This document shows, one piece after another, positions 18,456-29,664 of a stretch of 64,000 nt of DNA. This DNA is from Acinetobacter junii CIP 64.5 (lineage in GTDB: Bacteria > Pseudomonadota > Gammaproteobacteria > Pseudomonadales > Moraxellaceae): NCBI RefSeq assembly GCF_000368765.1, contig NZ_KB849654.1, forward strand, positions 213,535 to 277,534, read 5' to 3'. The notes under the pieces are model-generated. The model did not search any database. It saw only the letters and a list, made by a program, of their open reading frames with translations, and was not told the DNA's origin. Every line of letters begins with the position of its first letter. Positions within the stretch are counted from its first letter, which is position 1. Both the position numbers and the translations under genes were made by a program.

Positions 18456-19099
18456 ATCTTGCACTCTTCGATTTTGACGGGACTTTATATCCCAAAGATA
18501 GTTTTACTGGGTTTATCTTTTATACCCTTTCAAAACGTCATATTGTAAAAAATGGCTTGAAAATTCTGCCATGGATTCAAGCCTATTATTTAAATTTATA
18601 TCCAGCACATGCAATGAGACCAAAACTTTATCAAAGCATGTTCAAAGATATTCCCGTCGATTTTGTAGATCAACTATCCCAAGATTATGCAAAAAAAATA
18701 ATTAAAAAACTTGATTCAAATTTAATGAAACAATTGCATAAACATCAACAACGTGGCGATCATATTGTGCTGGTTTCAGCTTCAATTGATTTATACCTTA
18801 AATATGTTTGTAAATTTTTAAATATCGAACTTATTTGTACAGTAACTGAAATACAAAATGGTCATTTGACTGGTTTTTATCAGTCAGAAGATTGTAGTCG
18901 AGAGCAGAAGAAACGACGTATATTGGATCAATATAATCTCTCTAATTATCAACATATTTATGCGTATGGTAACAGTGAAGAAGACTTAGAAATGCTATCT
19001 ATTGCTGATTTTACCTATATGGTTGGCGAAGATAAGCCACTACCAAAAGTCGATGATTCTCAAGACCATGACATGTGGAAAAAAGTTAAAAAAATATAA
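18422..19099 (+). CDS. HAD superfamily (subfamily IB) hydrolase
   Basis: 225 aa phosphatase-like protein with the four HAD motifs: DFDGTLY (nucleophile Asp about residue 17), VSAS, a Lys in the REQKKRRI stretch, and GNSEEDLEML. Subfamily IB includes phosphoserine phosphatase-like enzymes and relatives that act on phospholipid or sugar phosphates. The substrate is unknown. It overlaps the DUF1615 lipoprotein gene by 34 bp in another frame, implying translational coupling. Confidence 0.85.
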   Translation: MHAKSKKNQTINLALFDFDGTLYPKDSFTGFIFYTLSKRHIVKNGLKILPWIQAYYLNLYPAHAMRPKLYQSMFKDIPVDFVDQLSQDYAKKIIKKLDSNLMKQLHKHQQRGDHIVLVSASIDLYLKYVCKFLNIELICTVTEIQNGHLTGFYQSEDCSREQKKRRILDQYNLSNYQHIYAYGNSEEDLEMLSIADFTYMVGEDKPLPKVDDSQDHDMWKKVKKI

Positions 19100-19100
19100 A

Positions 19101-19126
19101 AAAAGCTCGCTTGAAGCGAGCTTTTT
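19101..19126. terminator. Bidirectional intrinsic terminator between HAD gene and proB
   Basis: GCTCGCT-TGA-AGCGAGC (19105-19121) is flanked by AAAA and TTTTT, between converging genes. Confidence 0.88.
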
Positions 19127-19141
19127 ACACAGCAGAGTAAA

Positions 19142-20275
19142 TTAATAAATCGCCATGTGATCACGATGGATCATTTCTAGTGAACGTGCTTCACCAAGTA
19201 CTTGGTAGACTTTTTCGGAAGACAGTCCCTTAACCATTTCAGCTGAGCGCGAACTAAAATTCACACGACCAACGGCAATTCTAGCGCCACTCTTATCTAC
19301 ACATTCCACAACATCACCGCGATCGAAATGCCCTTCTATCGCCTTGACACCTACAGGTAACAAACTACGATGTTTAAGTTTGATCGCTTCAACTGCACCG
19401 TCATCTATAACTAAACGACCCGCTGTTTGCAAATGCGCAGCCAACCATTGCTGATGTGCTGTGACACGGTCATTATCAGTCGTAAATAAAGTGCCCAACA
19501 TTTCACCCGCCATCAAACGAGCAAGTACATTTTCACTTTCACCACTGGCAATTAAAGTTGGACAACCAGATTTTGCAGCAAGGCGAGCTGCGCGAACCTT
19601 GGTAACCATACCACCACGACCAAGTACGCCACCACCGCCTGCCATTTCAAACAGCGTGTCATCTAATGCACGAACAGATGAGAATAATTTAGCATTAGGA
19701 TTACTGCGTGGATCTGAATCAAACATCCCTTGTTGATCAGTCAAAATAATCAACAATTCAGCCTGAACTTGCCCCGCAACCATTGCTGCTAAAGTATCAT
19801 TATCACCAAAACGAATTTCGTCAGTTGATACCGTATCATTCTCATTAATTACAGGAATGACTCGCCAATCGATTAAATTCTGTAGAGCATCACATGAGTT
19901 TAAATAGCGACGTCTGTCAGCTAGATCATCATGTGTAAGGAGTACTTGCGCAGTTTGGATACCATGCTGATCAAGTACGCTAGACCATGTATGAATCAGT
20001 CCCATTTGACCAATTGCAGCACAAGCCTGCAAACTGGGTAGATCAGTGGGTCGACTCGCAAGCTTCATGCGTACCATCCCTTCTGCAACTGCTCCTGAAG
20101 ACACGAGAATGATCTCGTGTCCGGCATTGTGTAGATCAGCAATTTGCTTCGCCCAGTGGGAGATCGCATTCAGATCTAAACCTTGACCATTTGCAGTGAG
20201 TAGAGATGATCCGATTTTAACAACGATTCGTTTACACGCATTGAGCTGACGTTGCCCATCGACCACTTCTATCAT
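19142..20275 (-). CDS. proB: Glutamate 5-kinase
   Basis: The first step of proline synthesis: ATP phosphorylates the gamma-carboxyl of glutamate. The 377 aa protein has an amino-acid-kinase domain (KIGSSLL near residue 20, [26 protein letters not shown]) and a C-terminal PUA domain (from about 280), the full-length two-domain form. It begins 15 bases after the obg stop, so obg-proB is one transcription unit. Confidence 0.96.
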   Translation of the reverse strand: MIEVVDGQRQLNACKRIVVKIGSSLLTANGQGLDLNAISHWAKQIADLHNAGHEIILVSSGAVAEGMVRMKLASRPTDLPSLQACAAIGQMGLIHTWSSVLDQHGIQTAQVLLTHDDLADRRRYLNSCDALQNLIDWRVIPVINENDTVSTDEIRFGDNDTLAAMVAGQVQAELLIILTDQQGMFDSDPRSNPNAKLFSSVRALDDTLFEMAGGGGVLGRGGMVTKVRAARLAAKSGCPTLIASGESENVLARLMAGEMLGTLFTTDNDRVTAHQQWLAAHLQTAGRLVIDDGAVEAIKLKHRSLLPVGVKAIEGHFDRGDVVECVDKSGARIAVGRVNFSSRSAEMVKGLSSEKVYQVLGEARSLEMIHRDHMAIY

Positions 20276-20290
20276 TTTATCCTCGGTTCA

Positions 20291-21538
<1,248 letters not shown>

Positions 21539-21623
21539 CTATTTTGCCACATTTTAATAAATTTCTCGAATAGAATAATCAGCAAATGCATATCAAACGC
21601 TAAAAAAGAGTTTTTTGTTACCT

Positions 21624-22304
21624 TTAAGGCTTTACATTCTTCAATGGCAAATCCATTTTCATATCTAAATTCGCTTTTGTGTCTTGCACTGAGTTATACA
21701 TGATTGCGTTGAATGAGGAAATATTACTCATATTGATAGCATCATTCATATAAAAGCTTGGCTTAAATTGATGTTTTACAGGAAGTGTAACCGATTCATC
21801 GAATCCAAAATGAACGGGACCATCAAACACAATTTTAACTGGAATGGTATATGTCCGCTTTAATTCAAATGGTATGTCTAACTTAACTGGCACATTCAAT
21901 TTGAGTGGAAATTTAGGCAATAATTTATTTTGATAAATTAAATCAGTGGATGTTTCAATAGGCATAAGCTCATCCACTTTCAACATCGTCTGATAATTAA
22001 TGTTGACCGTAATTGGTGTTTCAACTTCAAAACTCAAATCAGCTAAATATTTTCCTTTTAACGGCAATTGCAATGTGCGATCAATATCTAAAGTAGTTTG
22101 TAATTGACCTTCAGACCGAACTCGTAAATGTTCCCCTACCTGAATTTTAGTTCCTAAAGATTCAGGCAATCGAATATCAGCTTGTTCAGCCGATACAATC
22201 AAAGATGCCTGAATATTCAGATAAAACCAAAATAAAATCGCCACTAACGTAGTGAGAATCACAAAACTGATCAATAAACTTTTAAGTGATTTGGTGATAT
22301 CCAT
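21624..22304 (-). CDS. Membrane-anchored protein with repetitive beta-strand motifs, downstream copy
   Basis: 226 aa. One N-terminal membrane helix (LLISFVILTTLVAILFWFYL) would place the rest in the periplasm. The remainder is built of alternating hydrophobic strands with recurring 'PLKLNVPVKLDIP'-like turns, suggesting an extended beta structure. I do not recognise a family. The start ATG overlaps the stop of the upstream gene (TAATG), so the pair is translationally coupled. The two proteins share architecture and motifs and look like paralogs. Confidence 0.75.
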   Translation of the reverse strand: MDITKSLKSLLISFVILTTLVAILFWFYLNIQASLIVSAEQADIRLPESLGTKIQVGEHLRVRSEGQLQTTLDIDRTLQLPLKGKYLADLSFEVETPITVNINYQTMLKVDELMPIETSTDLIYQNKLLPKFPLKLNVPVKLDIPFELKRTYTIPVKIVFDGPVHFGFDESVTLPVKHQFKPSFYMNDAINMSNISSFNAIMYNSVQDTKANLDMKMDLPLKNVKP

Positions 22305-23047
22305 TACTCACCTATTTTAACGTCATGAGGTGATGCAGGCTCATCAACAGGTTGAGTTTTCACACGATCTAAATACATTGTAGATAGTGGAATTTTCAAC
22401 TCACCGTCTGCAATTTTTACAGGAAGTGTATTTTTCACATCTACCGATGCACTTAACTCAGAAGTAATCGGTACGTTTAATTTTCCTTGAATTGGAATAT
22501 TGGCATCAAGCTGTGCTTTTAGAGGAATATTTAGATTTTCTTTAAGCACTGTTCGTACAGGCGCATCAAATTTCAAATGAACTTTTTGATGTAAAGGAAC
22601 TTGGATATCTATCGGCACAGCAAGTTTTAATGGAATCGTGCCTTTTAATGGCAACGTGACATCATTACCTAATATTTTAACTTGAACTTTGGTATCAATT
22701 GGTAAATTTTGATTTACCTGAATCGTTTCCTTAACTGGAATAGTTGTACTAATTGGTACGAGATTATCAAAATAAACTCTTGGTGTAAGTGTTTGTGTTA
22801 AAGGAACATTAAGCTGCTCATCTATTGGGATTTTTGCATTGACTCGACCATCAACATCTACATTAAGTGCATCTTTTACTTTTACGCGGACTTGCAATGG
22901 TTCTTGTAAATCAATCGCAACATCTTGATCTTTTAAAGGTATATAAATATTAAAGTGTTTAAATACCCACATTGCAATATAAACACCACATAGGTTTGCA
23001 ACAATGATAAGACCAAATATCGCCAATAAACGTCTAAACTGCAACAA
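22304..23047 (-). CDS. Membrane-anchored protein with repetitive beta-strand motifs, upstream copy
   Basis: 247 aa with one N-terminal membrane helix (LLAIFGLIIVANLCGVYIAMWVF) and a periplasmic part made of short repeated strands. A 'LNVPL', 'IPV', 'LPLKG', 'VPIDIQVPL' or 'LNIPL' unit recurs about every 15-20 residues. No ATG is available near the start. TTG at 23047 has AGGA eight bases upstream and is taken as the start. It precedes the coupled paralog. I do not recognise the function. The repeating pattern suggests a solenoid or an extended sheet. Confidence 0.73.
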   Translation of the reverse strand: MLQFRRLLAIFGLIIVANLCGVYIAMWVFKHFNIYIPLKDQDVAIDLQEPLQVRVKVKDALNVDVDGRVNAKIPIDEQLNVPLTQTLTPRVYFDNLVPISTTIPVKETIQVNQNLPIDTKVQVKILGNDVTLPLKGTIPLKLAVPIDIQVPLHQKVHLKFDAPVRTVLKENLNIPLKAQLDANIPIQGKLNVPITSELSASVDVKNTLPVKIADGELKIPLSTMYLDRVKTQPVDEPASPHDVKIGE

Positions 23048-23125
23048 TGAAGTAATCCTATCCCTTTGTGATTATTTTCGTCTATTTTAATGTTTTAATC
23101 TGCATAGATTCTGTACAGTCAATTA

Positions 23126-23151
23126 AAAAGCCCAGTCTAAACTGGGCTTTT
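23126..23151 (-). terminator. Intrinsic terminator of gap
   Basis: AAAAGCCCAGT (23126-23136), loop CTAA, ACTGGGCTTTT (23141-23151). It lies just downstream of gap on the minus strand. Confidence 0.88.
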
Positions 23152-23175
23152 ATTGTATAGCTTTACTAACAAATA

Positions 23176-24633
23176 TTATGCATTTATTTCAGCAGGAACT
23201 TTTGCATAGCTCACGCCACACATTTGTTCAGCAATACGTAAAACTTGACAGCTATAACCCACTTCGTTGTCATACCAAACATAAGCAGTTAAACGGTTAC
23301 CAGAAGTGATTGTTGCTTGCGCATCAAATACACCCGCAGTACGAGAACCGATAAAGTCACTAGATACAACCTCAGTTGAGTTTGTATAGCCAATTTGACC
23401 TTGTAGATTAGAGTTGATCGAAATTTGACGAATGTATTCGTTTACTTCTTCACGATCCACTTCTTTCTCTAACGTTAAGTTCAAGATCGCAAGAGAAACG
23501 TTTGGTGTAGGTACACGTACTGAGTTACCAGTTAATTTACCTTTAAGTGCTGGTAATGCTTTAGCAACAGCTTTAGCAGCACCAGTTTCAGTAATAACCA
23601 TGTTTAGTGTAGCTGCACGACCACGACGATCAGCTTTGTGATAGTTATCGATCAAGTTCTGGTCGTTAGTGAATGAGTGAACTGTTTCAACATGACCATT
23701 TAATACTTTGTATTTGTCATCTAAAACTTTTAATACAGGTGTAATTGCATTCGTTGTACAGCTTGCTGCTGAGATGATTTTGTCTTCATCTAAGATATCA
23801 GCTTGGTTCACACCAAATACAACGTTCTTCATGTCACCCTTACCAGGTGCAGTCAACACAACGCGAGCAACGCCAGCGCATTGTAAGTGTTGGCTTAAAC
23901 CATCAACATCACGCCATTTACCTGTGTTGTCGATAAGAAGAGCATTATCAATACCGTAAGCTGTGTAATCTACTTCGCTTGGGCTTGATGCATAAATCAC
24001 TTTGATGAATTGACCATTTGCAATGATTGCTTCGTTTTCTTCATCAACTGAGATTGTGCCGTCGAATGTACCGTGAATTGAATCACGACGTAACAAAGAA
24101 GCACGTTTTGATAAGTCACCATCAGATGATTTACGCACAACAATCGCTTTTAAACTTAAGCCACGACCTAAACCAGATTGACTGATGATTAAACGCGCTA
24201 AGATACGACCAATGCGACCAAAACCGTAAAGCACAACATCTTTTGGCTCAGCAGCTTCTGAATTACCTTGGATAGAAGAAACAGCGTTTGCAACAAAAGC
24301 GTCAACATCACCACCTTGATTTTTATATTCAACAGCAAGTTTGCCGATATCAACTTCTGCAGAACCAATATTTTCAACTTTCATCAACGCTTCCAAGATT
24401 GGGAAGGTATGAACAACTGAAAGCTCAACGTCTAACATACGTGTACGACGATGAGTTTTTAAAATTTGGATCACTGAACGGTTAATTAAAGAACGACCGT
24501 AAACAGAAACAACAATATTTTTCTCACGGTATAATTGACCAATTAAGGTAATCATGCGTTCCGCGATTTCTTCACGGTTTTTCCAACGACCTTGGTGTTC
24601 TGCGTGTAAGGCAATGATAGTTTCTTTGCTCAC
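23176..24633 (-). CDS. gap: Glyceraldehyde-3-phosphate dehydrogenase with N-terminal extension
   Basis: GAPDH interconverts glyceraldehyde 3-phosphate and 1,3-bisphosphoglycerate. The dehydrogenase proper starts about residue 130 (GFGRIGR at 137-143) and carries the active-site SCTTN (Cys292) and the C-terminal WYDNEVGYS. About 130 residues precede it (a charged helical segment with RRTRMLDVELSVVHTFPIL), making 485 aa against about 330 for the usual enzyme. This long form is known in Acinetobacter and related bacteria. Since Acinetobacter lacks a complete glycolysis, a gluconeogenic role is likely. Confidence 0.93.
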   Translation of the reverse strand: MSKETIIALHAEHQGRWKNREEIAERMITLIGQLYREKNIVVSVYGRSLINRSVIQILKTHRRTRMLDVELSVVHTFPILEALMKVENIGSAEVDIGKLAVEYKNQGGDVDAFVANAVSSIQGNSEAAEPKDVVLYGFGRIGRILARLIISQSGLGRGLSLKAIVVRKSSDGDLSKRASLLRRDSIHGTFDGTISVDEENEAIIANGQFIKVIYASSPSEVDYTAYGIDNALLIDNTGKWRDVDGLSQHLQCAGVARVVLTAPGKGDMKNVVFGVNQADILDEDKIISAASCTTNAITPVLKVLDDKYKVLNGHVETVHSFTNDQNLIDNYHKADRRGRAATLNMVITETGAAKAVAKALPALKGKLTGNSVRVPTPNVSLAILNLTLEKEVDREEVNEYIRQISINSNLQGQIGYTNSTEVVSSDFIGSRTAGVFDAQATITSGNRLTAYVWYDNEVGYSCQVLRIAEQMCGVSYAKVPAEINA

Positions 24634-24882
24634 AGTTACGTCCTCTAATTTATATATACTGGGCGTGAATTTTAAAACGCCACAATTGTAATAGAATTAT
24701 CATCAATATTGAATCAAAAGCTGCTAATCGGGCTAAGATTTTGTCCCAATTGACTATAAATTCATAAAATACCTATAATTATTTTTATGATTATTAGAAA
24801 ATCATTTGTATTCAGGCATTATTCTTATCGATTCGCTCATTCATAATCTTCATAGCTTACAAAAATAACTACACCTACTTCA

Positions 24883-25830
24883 TTATTCTACTTCATCGTT
24901 TGGTTTTATACGTTTGGGGTAGTGCTTGAGGTTGACCTCAAGTTGATTCTGACGTCGTTTCTGCTCCAAGAGATGTAAAGTACCTTCTAAAATTAGCACC
25001 AATACTGCCAACCAAATAGGAATATAAGTCAGCCACTCTTCCGCACCAATTTTTTCACTCAGTAATAAAGACACAAGCGCCAATAAAACAGGCTCTAAAT
25101 AGCCCAATAGACCAAAAATAATTAATGGCAAATATCGACTAGCTAAAATGTAACTCCCCAGACCAATTGCACTAAGTAAACCTAGACCAATAACCACAAA
25201 AAATAAACTTGGAAACTCTAAAAACTTCACATACGGTGTTGCTCCTGTATGTGTAAGCAAAATAGCAATTGGCAGTATCAACAATAAATCCCACCAAAAA
25301 CCACCCAAATTATCGGTATGTATCTGCTTTCGTAAAATAAAATAGGCGGCATAGCCTATCGCTACAAATGCAGTTTCCCAAGCAATACTTCCCAGTCGCC
25401 AAACCTCATGCCCCACCCCAAATACAGCTAGAAAAACTGCGACCCACTGAAATTTTGAGAGTTTTTCGCCATAGAGAACACTTCCCGCTAGCACTAAAAC
25501 CAAAGGAAGCAGGAAATAACCTAAAGAAACTTGTAACCCCCGACCATGCATTGGCCCCCATAAAAATAACCAAAGTTGCGCTGAGGTAAGTATCGAAGTA
25601 ATTATTAATAATAGAATTAAACTTGGCTTAGCTAATATTCTATGAAAGATCGATTTGATATGAACCAAATCGCCACTCATCCACATAAATAAAGTTAAAA
25701 AAGGTAATGTCGCAATAATACGCCAACCAAAGGTTTGCTCACTATCGAACGCACCCAAAAACTGAGTATAAAAATATAAAACACCGAACGTTACTGAAGC
25801 CAAAATAGAATAGGCTATTCCTTTAAACAT
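24883..25830 (-). CDS. RarD-like EamA/DMT-family transporter
   Basis: 315 aa with about ten hydrophobic membrane helices. The opening (GIAYSILASVTFGVLYFYTQFL) and the WRIIATLPFL segment match the RarD branch of the drug/metabolite transporter superfamily. The substrate is unknown. GAGG lies six bases before the ATG. It is a single gene on the minus strand with a basic cytoplasmic C-terminal tail. Confidence 0.85.
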   Translation of the reverse strand: MFKGIAYSILASVTFGVLYFYTQFLGAFDSEQTFGWRIIATLPFLTLFMWMSGDLVHIKSIFHRILAKPSLILLLIITSILTSAQLWLFLWGPMHGRGLQVSLGYFLLPLVLVLAGSVLYGEKLSKFQWVAVFLAVFGVGHEVWRLGSIAWETAFVAIGYAAYFILRKQIHTDNLGGFWWDLLLILPIAILLTHTGATPYVKFLEFPSLFFVVIGLGLLSAIGLGSYILASRYLPLIIFGLLGYLEPVLLALVSLLLSEKIGAEEWLTYIPIWLAVLVLILEGTLHLLEQKRRQNQLEVNLKHYPKRIKPNDEVE

Positions 25831-25891
25831 TTTGAACCTCAGCGTTATTAGACGCTCTAATAAATACTTGACTTATCCACTATATAAAAAT

Positions 25892-25915
25892 AAAAAAACC
25901 ATGCAAGCATGGTTT
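25892..25915 (-). terminator. Intrinsic terminator of the lipocalin gene
   Basis: AAACCATGC-AA-GCATGGTTT (25896-25915), preceded on the plus strand by an A run that reads as a U tract on the minus strand. Confidence 0.82.
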
Positions 25916-25933
25916 CGAATAAGTATAACTTAT

Positions 25934-26518
25934 TTATCGATGGTCGGGAAAAATTACATCGCTAACATCAAAACCTAGAGATTTTGCATAGTTTAAATAT
26001 TCCAAGATGGTTTCTTTTTTAGGATTAGGGGTTCTAGATAATACCCATAAATATTTACGTCTCGGCTCACCAACTAAAACTGTTTGATATTCTTCATCCA
26101 ATTTCAAAATCCAGTAGTCACCTCGTGCTAAAGGAACCCATCGAACACCTTCTGGTAAAAAACTCACACTTAATTTTGTGTTAAATGGAGCATTTACGAC
26201 AAAGGCTTCACCTATACTTTGCTGTAAATTTCCATCTTTGTCATAACATTTATTATCAACAACAATATTGCCATTTTCGTTAAGTGTATAAGTCGCTGAA
26301 ACGTTGTAGGCACATTTACGTTCAAAGAACATAGGTTTGCGTGCAACTTCATACCATACTCCCAAATACTTATCCAACTCCACCTTATCAACAGTTGCTA
26401 AAGGCTTTGTTTGAGCATATGCAATTGTGCCGGCAGCCAAACCTGTTAGAACAACACCACCCACTGCAATTTTAGCTAGTCGCCAACTCGCTTTTGGAAA
26501 AGTTTTAATAAATGGCAT
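25934..26518 (-). CDS. Lipocalin family protein (Blc-like)
   Basis: 194 aa with an N-terminal hydrophobic segment (IAVGGVVLTGLAAGTIAYAQ) that acts as a signal or anchor. The lipocalin barrel follows, carrying the conserved GVWYEVARKP motif (about residue 52), FERKC..YNVSATYTL, and a second region GDYWILKLDEEYQTVLVGEP. E. coli Blc is an outer-membrane lipoprotein that binds lysophospholipids. No lipobox cysteine is present here, so a periplasmic or anchored form is more likely. GAGG precedes the ATG. Confidence 0.88.
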   Translation of the reverse strand: MPFIKTFPKASWRLAKIAVGGVVLTGLAAGTIAYAQTKPLATVDKVELDKYLGVWYEVARKPMFFERKCAYNVSATYTLNENGNIVVDNKCYDKDGNLQQSIGEAFVVNAPFNTKLSVSFLPEGVRWVPLARGDYWILKLDEEYQTVLVGEPRRKYLWVLSRTPNPKKETILEYLNYAKSLGFDVSDVIFPDHR

Positions 26519-26638
26519 GGGAAATCCTCAAAACAGAAATTTGTTATAAATAGTCATATAGTTAGCTTAGTAACATAGCCCAATTTATAAACAAAAACTG
26601 TTGCGATATGTATCATCTAACAGGATTTATCTCCACAA

Positions 26639-28663
26639 TTATGACTGCAACATATGCGCTTTCATTCGAACAATCTCATCACGTAATCGAGCTGCTTGCT
26701 CAAACTGTAACTCTTTCGATGCTTTTAACATTTCCTTTTCCAATTTAGAAATATGTTTTGCAAATAACTTTGGATCAGAGAGTAAGTGTTGCTCATCAGC
26801 ACTGATTGACTGAGCTTGCTCAAGCACTTTTTCATCGATCTCATCATCACTGAGCACTTCGCCAGTATCAATTTCTTTAATGGTTTGTCGCACAGCACTG
26901 CGTGGTGTAATACCGTGAAGCTCATTGAACTCGATTTGCTTATTGCGACGACGCTCAGTCTCATCCATAGCCTTACGCATAGAATCAGTAATGCGATCAG
27001 CATATAAAATTGCTTTACCCTTCACATTACGAGCCGCACGACCAATAGTTTGAATCAATGACCGTTCTGAACGCAAGAACCCTTCTTTATCCGCATCTAA
27101 AATAGCGACTAAAGAGACTTCTGGCATATCCAAACCTTCACGCAACAAGTTGATCCCAACCAGTACATCATGCACACCTGTGCGTAATTCATGAATAATC
27201 TTTACACGCTCAACCGTATCAATATCAGAATGCAGATAAGCTACCTTGACACCATACTCTTTTAGATATGAAGTTAAATCTTCAGCCATTCGCTTGGTCA
27301 GTGTGGTCACAAGGACACGTTCATTGACTTGTTTACGAATATTAATCTCAGATAAAACATCATCCACTTGCGTCAATACTGGACGTACTTCAATTTCAGG
27401 ATCAATTAACCCTGTAGGACGAACCACCTGCTCAACAATTTGTTCTGACTTTTCCAACTCGTATTGCGCTGGTGTTGCACTGACAAATACCGTCGTCGGA
27501 ACAATGCGCTCCCACTCTTCAAATTTCATAGGACGGTTATCCAAAGCACTCGGTAAACGGAAACCGTAATTCACTAAGTTCTCTTTGCGCGAGCGGTCTC
27601 CTTTGTACATCGCCCCAATTTGAGGAACTGTTACATGCGATTCATCAATAATCAGCAAAGCATCTTCAGGAATATAATCAAACAAGGTAGGTGGTGCTTC
27701 GCCTGCTCCTCGACCTGAAAGATGACGTGAGTAATTCTCAATCCCGTTGGTATACCCGAGCTGTTGCATCATTTCTAAATCATAGCGTGTACGTTGCTCA
27801 ATACGTTGAGCTTCGAGCAATTTATCATTGTCTTTGAAAAATTTAAGCTGATCTTTTAATTCATCTTTAATCGTATCAATCGCACGGGTTAGATGATCTT
27901 TTGGTGTTACATAATGACTTTTCGGATAGATTGTTACACGAGGAACTTTACGCACCAATTTACCTGTCAAAGGATCAAACCATCGAATCGAGTCAACCTC
28001 ATCATCAAACAGTTCAACGCGAATGGCATCTTGATCAGATTCAGCAGGAAAAATATCAATAATTTCACCACGGATTCGATAAGTACCGCGTAAAAACTCT
28101 AACTCGTTGCGTGTATATTGCATTTCAACTAGACGACGAATAATGTCATCTCGACTGACGCGATCCCCTTGCACGATATGCAATAGCATTTGCATATAAG
28201 CATTTGGATCACCCAAACCATAAATCGCCGATACTGAAGCAACAATAATTGCATCTCTGCGTTCTAATAATGCACGAGTTGCAGAAAGTCGCATCTGATC
28301 GATGTGATCATTGATCGCTGAGTCTTTTTCAATAAACGTATCTGAAGAAGGAACATAAGCTTCAGGTTGATAATAATCGTAATAACTTACAAAGTACTCA
28401 ACCGCATTATTTGGAAAAAAGGCTTTAAATTCTCCATAAAGCTGTGCTGCTAGGGTTTTGTTATGTGCCATGACGATGGTTGGGCGTTGTGTTTGAGCAA
28501 TCACATTTGCCATCGTATAGGTTTTTCCAGAACCTGTTACCCCTAACAACAATTGATTGCGAAAACCTTGCTCAATTCCTTTGACTAATTTTTCAATCGC
28601 CTGTGGTTGATCTCCCGCGGGTTGGTAATTTGTCACTAAGTCGAAAGGTTGATTTTCGCTCAC
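26639..28663 (-). CDS. uvrB: Excinuclease ABC subunit B
   Basis: The central helicase-like subunit of nucleotide excision repair. It loads onto damaged DNA with UvrA and recruits UvrC. The 674 aa protein has Walker A GVTGSGKT (residues 41-48), the beta-hairpin region [15 protein letters not shown], helicase motifs ([25 protein letters not shown]) and a C-terminal UVR motif ([24 protein letters not shown]). GTG at 28663 (MSENQPF) is chosen because AAGAG lies seven bases upstream. A GTG two codons earlier is also open. Confidence 0.96.
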   Translation of the reverse strand: MSENQPFDLVTNYQPAGDQPQAIEKLVKGIEQGFRNQLLLGVTGSGKTYTMANVIAQTQRPTIVMAHNKTLAAQLYGEFKAFFPNNAVEYFVSYYDYYQPEAYVPSSDTFIEKDSAINDHIDQMRLSATRALLERRDAIIVASVSAIYGLGDPNAYMQMLLHIVQGDRVSRDDIIRRLVEMQYTRNELEFLRGTYRIRGEIIDIFPAESDQDAIRVELFDDEVDSIRWFDPLTGKLVRKVPRVTIYPKSHYVTPKDHLTRAIDTIKDELKDQLKFFKDNDKLLEAQRIEQRTRYDLEMMQQLGYTNGIENYSRHLSGRGAGEAPPTLFDYIPEDALLIIDESHVTVPQIGAMYKGDRSRKENLVNYGFRLPSALDNRPMKFEEWERIVPTTVFVSATPAQYELEKSEQIVEQVVRPTGLIDPEIEVRPVLTQVDDVLSEINIRKQVNERVLVTTLTKRMAEDLTSYLKEYGVKVAYLHSDIDTVERVKIIHELRTGVHDVLVGINLLREGLDMPEVSLVAILDADKEGFLRSERSLIQTIGRAARNVKGKAILYADRITDSMRKAMDETERRRNKQIEFNELHGITPRSAVRQTIKEIDTGEVLSDDEIDEKVLEQAQSISADEQHLLSDPKLFAKHISKLEKEMLKASKELQFEQAARLRDEIVRMKAHMLQS

Positions 28664-28747
28664 AAGCACACTCTTTGATAAAATTTAAAAATAGTTTAAC
28701 AAATCAATCTGGGCTAGTTGCTGCTTTTCAAGTTTAGTTGCATTTTA

Positions 28748-29441
28748 TTAATAAGGTAACAACTGCCCATCCCAATTTAATAATTTCCCATGCTGATGTT
28801 TAGATAAGTTGTTCATCACGGCAATTAATCGATCGGCAGTTTGCTCAGCAGTATATAATTTTTCTGGTGAAATATTGCGTTGGAATGGTTTAGATAATTC
28901 TGAATCCGTTGTTCCTGGATGAATACTTGCCACGAGAATATTTGAGGATTTACGTGCCCACTCGATACTTAAATTTTTAATGAACATATTCAATGCAGCT
29001 TTGGTCATTCTATAGCTATACCAACCTCCTAAGCTATTATCCTCCAAACTCCCGACTTTAGCCGACAAGGAGAGCCATTTTAGATCATAATTTTTTATTT
29101 AGAATTGGGGCTAAGGCTTGTGCAAGATGGACATGAGTCATTACGTTTTGTGACAAAGATTTATAAATCCATTCATCTCGAATTTGACTTAACATTTTCT
29201 CAGGCATATTAATATCTTCATGCAGCACACCTGCACAACAATAAATTTCTGAAACCTGAATATGATCCAAAAATTCTCGTACATGGTCTATTTGATCTGG
29301 GTCTGACAAGTCAGCTTGTAAATCACATTCTCTAAGCTTCTGGCGACTAATAGCATAAACTTGCTTTGTAGGTTGATGAATTAACTGTTTAAAAAGTGCA
29401 TGACCAATTCCACCTGAAGCCCCAGCAACAACGATACTCAT
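28748..29441 (-). pseudogene. Short-chain dehydrogenase, split by a one-base frameshift at a T6 tract
   Basis: The N-terminal part (29441 to about 29087) has the NAD(P)-binding GASGGIG and CCAGVL motifs and stops at TGA soon after LAPILNKKL. The C-terminal part continues in another frame: NYDLKWLSLSAKVGSLED, then the catalytic WYSYRMTKAALN, to 28748. The switch falls at T6 (A6 on the coding strand, 29091-29096). Removing one base restores a continuous enzyme of about 230 aa, like C-factor (CsgA)-type dehydrogenases. It may be a pseudogene, a slippage-controlled gene or a sequencing error. The start is ATG 29441. Confidence 0.85.
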
Positions 29442-29664
29442 TTGGATCACCTAAAGATTAATCATTTTTCAAACTTGAGCTTAGACAATAAGATGTGAAT
29501 TTCATGTCACGAGAATTTTATCGCAATTCCCTTAACTGATTTGAAATAAAAAAGGCACTTAAGAATTTGAAATTCTTAGCATAACAATTAAATATTTTTT
29601 TACTTGACCCTATTACAAATCAATAGCAACATGGTTGCAACGACAACGCAAAATACGAATTCCA

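Noticed and set aside
24661..24681. GGCGT/ACGCC short dyad upstream of gap
   Set aside because: Five base pairs with a 10-base AT loop is common by chance. No conservation can be shown here.
29560..29580. AAGAATT/AATTCTT dyad between the SDR remnant and the macrodomain-like gene
   Set aside because: AT-only arms of seven bases in AT-rich DNA. Not distinguishable from chance.
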